This document shows positions 58,757 to 64,000 of a DNA stretch of 64,000 nt, one piece after another (positions within the stretch are counted from its first letter, which is position 1; each line of letters starts with the position of its first letter). The position numbers and the translations under genes were made by a program. The DNA is taken from NCBI GenBank assembly GCA_033065855.1, contig JAVXUO010000464.1, positions 62,001-126,000 on the forward strand, read 5' to 3'. This stretch comes from Escallonia rubra. Lineage: Eukaryota > Streptophyta > Magnoliopsida > Escalloniales > Escalloniaceae. Below the pieces are notes generated by a model. The model did not search any database. It had not been told where the DNA came from and saw only the letters and a list, made by a program, of their open reading frames with translations.

Positions 58757-61131
58757 CAAACTACTGCCATCCAATACGTTTCAGATAGGAAATGAGTACA
58801 AAATGTGTTCATCTTTTATTTGTTTAGTCAATAAAGAGACAATCTATGCATTACATATTCTCATTTGGAAGTAGCTTTTGTAGGGAAGCCGGCGGCATTA
58901 TGCAGAAAGTACTGAAAATGTTCGGCAGCTGCTTTGTTGAGAGACTACGTACGGGGAGCATTCTTTGGTCTTACCACTTTATGCTGTCTTTTATTCTGTC
59001 TTTGCATGTCCCTCTAAACTTGCTTTGCGAGTTCTCTCTCTGTCTTAAGCTCTGCAACTATGTCCATATGCTGCCTTATTCTCTTCAATAGCATAATCTT
59101 TGTTTGGCTGAATAAGCCAAATCGTGTTGGTCATGTGATTCTATTGGTTAGCTTTGGGTTTTGTTCACATGACGAGATTAACTAGATGTAAGAATATGTT
59201 TCCTTTTCCAGTAAGTAAGCTGAGTAATAGCCAAGGATAATCGCCGAGAAAACTACTGCTGGATCACAGTTCTGTACGTCAAAGACTTCATGATATAGAA
59301 GAGAATGGCCTAAATTAACACAATGCGGAACATATATACCTTCCTAAGGAGGCGAGATGCTGTGAAGAATTTCATGATCAGTACGTCATAGCGACGTCAC
59401 GAAAACCTTTGCCTTGAATCCTTGTTTATACTATGATCGAGAGACGTGGTCAAGGCAATACTTATTATCAGATCATGGTAAGTGGTTTGTGTGTCACCAT
59501 CCATGCACTGTCTGATTGTCATCAAATGCACCAGAGAAAACAAGATGAATTTCATGAATGGAAAGGGAAAGAGAGGGACAGAAATAGACAGAGACAGGCA
59601 GGCAATCCACCAACGTGATAGGGCGCTTCTGATGTATCCATCTATGCACTTCTCTATCAGGTACATCATTTTTATCGCGGCAAGCATGAGGGGATCCAAG
59701 TCAAGCTTGCTGAACTTGGATCATAAATATGATGGGTAGAGAGCTCGGCTCTATTGAAAATGAACCTCTACATATATATGCTCCACCGCAAGCTCATTAC
59801 TGTAGAAACGAACTTTTAAACCTGTAATAACATTAAAGGCGCTATACCTAGATTAAAGCTGGTCTTCTTTTGGGGACAAGCTAAGTAGTCAGTTGTTCTG
59901 AAAGCTTACGATGCATACTGATAATAATATCACTTGCATCAATGTGCATATTGGCTTGAGGAGTCCCTTGGCTAGGTGGTGGATCCTCCTAGAAGAATTG
60001 ATCCCCAGCTCTGGCGCTAGGGGTACTGCATTTTGTTAAGTATCTCGGCCATTGTCCTTTGCTATCGCCCAGATGACTTACGGGAAAAGTAAACACATTT
60101 TGTCATCTAATTAATCACGTCATGTCAACAAAATCCAAATCTAACCAATACAACCGCATAATCACCATGATTTGGCATATTCAGCCAAACAAAGATTACG
60201 CTATTGAAGAGAATAAGGCAGCATATGTTCACAGTTGCAGAGCTTAAGACAGAGAGAACTCAGGAAGTTTACAGGGACATGCAAAGACAGAATAAAAGAC
60301 AGCATAAGCGGTAAGACCAAAGAATACACACCGTACGTACAGTCTCTCTATAAAGTAGCCGCCGAACATTTTTCTCAGTATTTGCTGCATGGTGTCGGCT
60401 TCCTTACAAAGCTACTTCCCAAGTGAGAAATATGTAATGCATTTAGATTGTCACTTTATGGACTAAAAAAATTCAAGGATGAACACGTTTTGTAGTCATT
60501 TCCTATCTGAAAAATGTATTGCATGACAGTAGTTTGGACCACCTTTTTTCCCATAGTGCTAGAGCTGGATCACTTCATAAACCAAGGAACTCCATAAACC
60601 AATATGCACGTTGTTTGTATGCATCGCAAGCTTTCAGAGCAACTGATTTCTTGTCCCCTAGAAAAGACCAGCTTTTATCGATCTAAGTTCAAGGCTCGGA
60701 TGTTTTAAAAGTTCGTTCATACAACGAGCTAACGGTTGGGCATATATATGCAGAGGTTCATTTTCAACAGTGCTGAGCTCGCTCTCCATCGTGTTTATGG
60801 ATTGGAGTTGAGCTCTAGCTCGACAAAATGCGCATTCACCGAACAAGTTCAGCAAGCTTGACTTGGATCGGCTCATGCTTGATACAAAAGATGTTCCTGA
60901 TAGAGAAATGTACGGATACATCACAAGGCTCCCATGACGTTGGTGATCACATGAGACAGTGCATGGATGGTGACATAAACTATTTACCATGGTCCGATAA
61001 TAAGTATTTCCGTGACCACGTCTCTCGATCATACATAGTACTACTAAACAAGGACTTTTAAGGCAAAGGATTTCATGGAGTCGCGATCACTGGTCATGAA
61101 ATTCTTCGCAACATCTTGCTTCCTTAGAAAG
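58757..61131. repeat. Rearranged inverted duplication (A-BCD ... A'-D'C'B')
   Basis: Block A (58757 to about 59245) recurs inverted at about 60053-60537 (shared TTCAGATAGGAAATGA.TACA, TCTTTGGTCTTACC, TTATTCTGTCTTTGCATGTC, TAATCTTTGTTTGGCTGAAT). Block BCD (59339 to about 60013) recurs inverted at about 60556-61131 (shared GAAGAATTTCATGA, GATCGAGAGACGTGGTCA, CACCATCCATGCACTGTCT, GATCCAAGTCAAGCTTGCTG, GAAAATGAACCTCT). Identity is roughly 80-85 percent. Read on its own strand, the second copy is BCD then A, a permuted order. No recognised coding sequence; the transcript would fold back. Confidence 0.85.
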
Positions 61132-61639
61132 GTATGTTCGGCATTGGGTTAAATTAGGTCATTCTCTTACTATAATATGAAGTTTGTGACATAACTTTGT
61201 GATCATACAGCTGGTTCATATAGCTTCCTTGAGTGTGAATCCGTACTTTTTGGGTACTATTCTTGGAAGATTGTTAGGTGCTTGGGGTGCAAAAATGCTC
61301 CTGAGAATCCAAGGTATTCCCTTATCCTTCAACACGGCCGCCTCTTGAAATAAACTACAATAGATACTGATGCTTAGTTTTTACTGTTATATTTGATCAT
61401 TTTAATGATTGTTATACGAAGATTTGCATCTTTCTTTTTACTCTGTATTTGGTTAGTAATAAGAGCATAGACTTACATAAGAATATTTGTACTTAAAAGA
61501 ACATGAAAATGCGAGTTTCTTTTTCACTTTTTTCAAGTTTTAAAGTTGATAAGGATAAAATTCTATTACCAATTAGATTGCGAGAGGTTTTTTACTTGAC
61601 AAGTTTCGGTCAACTTCGGGACAAAGGTCGGTTTGTAGT

Positions 61640-61963
61640 TCTTATTTAGGGTTACCAAAATAGTCGAGCAAGCAAGCTCTAAACTCGTCCTCCAAGAATT
61701 ATTCCGTCACCTCTATGTTTTTGAAAATCATCGAAAATTAAAAAAATCTATAATATATTTATCGGCGATACTTTTCGTCTGTAAAAAAACGTCGATGAAA
61801 ATACGTCGGTAAAACGTTTTAACGATTGAGTGTTCCGTCGTTAAATATTTTTACCGACGGATTTTCATCAACGATTTTTTACGTCGCTGAAAGGACTTTT
61901 AGCAACGGAATTGCTTCCGTCGCTAAAAGGGGTTGATCGTTAAATCCCTCTTTTCTTGTAGTG
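61640..61963. mobile_element. Orphan CACTA element end
   Basis: Sequence ends TTTTCTTGTAGTG at 61951-61963, i.e. CACTACAAGAAAA on the other strand. It is preceded by subterminal words CGTCGCTAAAAGG, TACGTCGGTAAAACG, CGTCGTTAAAT and ACCGACGGAT in both orientations, as in CACTA elements of the Spm type. No matching left end was found upstream in the window, so the copy is truncated. The left limit given is approximate. Confidence 0.65.
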
Positions 61964-62486
61964 TATAACGCAATTCTACTTTTATTAGTGTTCCGATGCC
62001 AATAAACAAGTAATCACGCACACTCACATTGGCAAAGTTTTACTTTGTAGCCGTGCCTTAACTTAAGCATCGGGGAGTTGTTCCGTCGGAATTCTACTGA
62101 CGTCGCTATTTTTCTCTTTTTCAGGCCTTAGATTCTCAACCCTGGCACCCAGTCTATTCTGTTAGCAGCAACACCAGTGTTGATATTTCAACAATCTAAG
62201 TTGAAAATAGAAAAACTATGTAGATACAGAAGAACAGGAAATGATTAATTTTCTTTGCAGCTAATTTGCAAAGTTTTCTTAGAGTGATAAAATACAAATA
62301 AGTACTTTAAAAGGAATAGTAACTCTTTCGTACGGTGGAATCTGTCACAAGCTAACAGCTACAAAAAGACTATTAGATGGTGAGATCCCTAACAATTGAT
62401 GTGCTTCCTTGAGAATGTTTCTTATATGTTCATTCTTCCTCCTATATTAGCAATAAGAGGTACAAGTTATCCTCCTCAATATCTCA
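61964..62486 (+). promoter_or_regulatory. NAC gene upstream region
   Basis: About 520 bp separate the CACTA end from the NAC start. A TATA-like CTATATTAG occurs near 62442, which would give a very short leader. No specific factor site can be supported. Confidence 0.35.
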
Positions 62487-63989
62487 ATGGAAAGCAGTAT
62501 TCTGCCCATTATGAATCTCCCAGCAGGATTCAGATTTCATCCCACAGATGAGGAGCTCATCGTCCATTATTTGAAGAAGAAGGTCTCATCGTCGTCCGAA
62601 AATGGCATCGATTTAATAGCCGATATTGATCTCTACAAATTCAATCCATGGGAACTTCCTGGTGCTTCCCTATTTCTTATATCTTCTTGTTCTTAGTTGG
62701 TTACTGGTGGACTGCATCGAGACCTATTAGGGACACACTGAGAAACTTGTTTTAATTCCTACTGCTTATTACTTTGGTTTTCTGGATTTTCGCAGGCAAG
62801 GCCTTGTTTGGTGAGAGTGAATGGTTTTTCTTTAGCCCCAGAGATCGTAAATATCCCAACGGAGCTCGTCCCAACAGAGCCGCTGCATCAGGCTACTGGA
62901 AGGCCATAGGAATTGATAAACCAATCCTTTCTTCCAGGGGATCCCGGTGCATTGGAGTGAAGAAGGCTCTTGTGTTCTATAGAGGCCGCCCTCGGAATGG
63001 CTCAAAAACCAACTGGATGATGGATGAATATAGGGTTGTTAACTGTCCTAGCAGCCATTGCCTCAGGCTCCGAGGATCCATGAGAGTAAGTTACACTACA
63101 TTTTTTTCATTTGAAACAGATGAAAATAGCTAAACAAATATATGTCTATTATCTAAATGGATCAATTTCAACCAACACCTCCATCTTTGGAATGATTTGC
63201 GCTCAGCAACTCGACGTTTCAATCTTGGCATGCCCAGCACCTCGTACCTCATAATCTTGGTGTCCAGCACCAAATAACAGTCAAACTCCCCTTTGATCAG
63301 AAGTCTGTTAGATTTTCAAAGGCAAAAAAGTCACTTCGCCTATCATGTTCAAGATGGCATCCACATGGTGTCTATGTGGCATCTACAGACCGTCCACGTG
63401 AAAAACGCCAATTTTCATGTCCTGAAGGATCCATTTTGGCTATTCAATGTGTATATTACTAGTCGGAAAAACCAGAAAATATTACTAATTAATTTCAAAA
63501 TATAAACATATTACCAATTCGAAAAATCAAGAATTGTCCAAAATTTAAGGTATTGCCCTCTGTCCCCCCGTTGCTACCTTATTGAATGGGAGTTTCCTAG
63601 AATCAAAGCATGAGCATGATCAATATTAACCTAGCAGTTAGCACAAACATTTTCAGTTGGATGATTGGGTTCTCTGCCGCATTCGCAAGAAGAGCAACAC
63701 AAGTGAGAAAGAGAGCGCCAGCAATACCAGCTCAATTTCTTCTGATATTGAGGCTCCCGAAGAGACACAAGTTGCGGAAAAGATCAAGTATTTTGAAGAA
63801 TACGGTTGGTCATCTCCTCCTCAGAAAAGTGAAGTAGGAGATGACCAGCCATATGGACCGTCTCTTGACTTCCATGGCATTACTTCGGAACAATGGATTT
63901 CAGATACCGGAAATTCCAGTCACACAGACATGGTTATACATTCCATAGAAGATGCACTAGACACCATTAGAAGGGTGCTTTCGGTTTGA
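62487..63989 (+). CDS. NAC-domain transcription factor, 3 exons
   Basis: Plant-specific NAC factor, 265 aa, exons 62487-62661, 62796-63085 and 63657-63989, joined in phase at GT/AG sites. NAC subdomains are all present: [21 protein letters not shown] (11-30), [42 protein letters not shown] then [37 protein letters not shown] then [20 protein letters not shown] (156-167). The remaining ~95 residues are Ser/Glu-rich, a likely activation region, without a membrane anchor. The block [13 protein letters not shown] resembles the NAP/NAC2 group. Oddities: WKAIGIDK where most have WKATGTDK, and TNWMMDEYR for TDWIMHEYR, i.e. a changed DNA-contact and dimer surface. The intron positions match the usual three-exon NAC pattern. 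Which ortholog it is cannot be told by eye. Confidence 0.94.
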
Positions 63990-64000
63990 AGAAGTGCCAT

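Overview
This window looks like nuclear DNA of a flowering plant, most likely a eudicot. Its genes are split by GT-AG introns in an AT-rich background full of microsatellites, and the gene set is plant-specific: an auxin response factor of the ETTIN/ARF3 type, an MLO membrane protein, a CC-type (ROXY) glutaredoxin and a NAC transcription factor. About half of the window is transposon-derived. Species cannot be decided from the sequence alone.

Layout: 1-5.0 kb is the ARF3 upstream region, with a Stowaway-like MITE at 4517-4833. 5.4-12.4 kb is ARF3/ETT (10 coding exons, 738 aa, two tasiR-ARF target sites, one short uORF). 13.8-21.7 kb is a dead plant L1-type LINE with a TSD of about 20 bp, cut by a 1.5 kb solo LTR with its own 5-bp TSD. 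24.6-28.7 kb is an MLO gene (14 coding exons, 514 aa). 31.3-32.1 kb is a decayed, intron-bearing type II prohibitin pseudogene. 35.0-35.4 kb is an intronless CC-type glutaredoxin with four TGACG motifs just upstream. 36.6-37.3 kb is a 767-bp non-autonomous hAT element that splits an older minus-strand reading frame. 38.9-41.7 kb is a second, larger solo LTR of the family seen inside the LINE, enlarged by minisatellite arrays.

44.7-55.6 kb is a nest: a CACTA element (49345-53633, TSD CCT) sits in the transposase gene of a hAT element (46656-54942, TSD CACACATT), which itself sits in an LTR-like sequence (44743-55602). A 142-bp near-perfect palindrome with two internal hairpins lies between (AT)n tracts at 55.2 kb. 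57-58.3 kb is GGT-rich low-complexity DNA flanked by 56-bp direct repeats. 58.8-61.1 kb is a rearranged inverted duplication. An orphan CACTA end lies at 61.96 kb, and a NAC gene (3 exons, 265 aa) fills 62.5-64.0 kb.

The four intact genes act in separate processes (organ polarity and auxin response, MLO-type membrane function, redox and TGA-dependent transcription, NAC regulation) and are not an operon or obvious cluster. What the window shows best is repeated insertion: every nesting step described below is dated by target-site duplications or terminal repeats read directly from the sequence. I found no convincing new coding system. The least explained items are the 55.2 kb palindrome, the 58.8-61.1 kb inverted duplication, the minisatellite-bearing LTR family and the as-1-like cluster beside the glutaredoxin.
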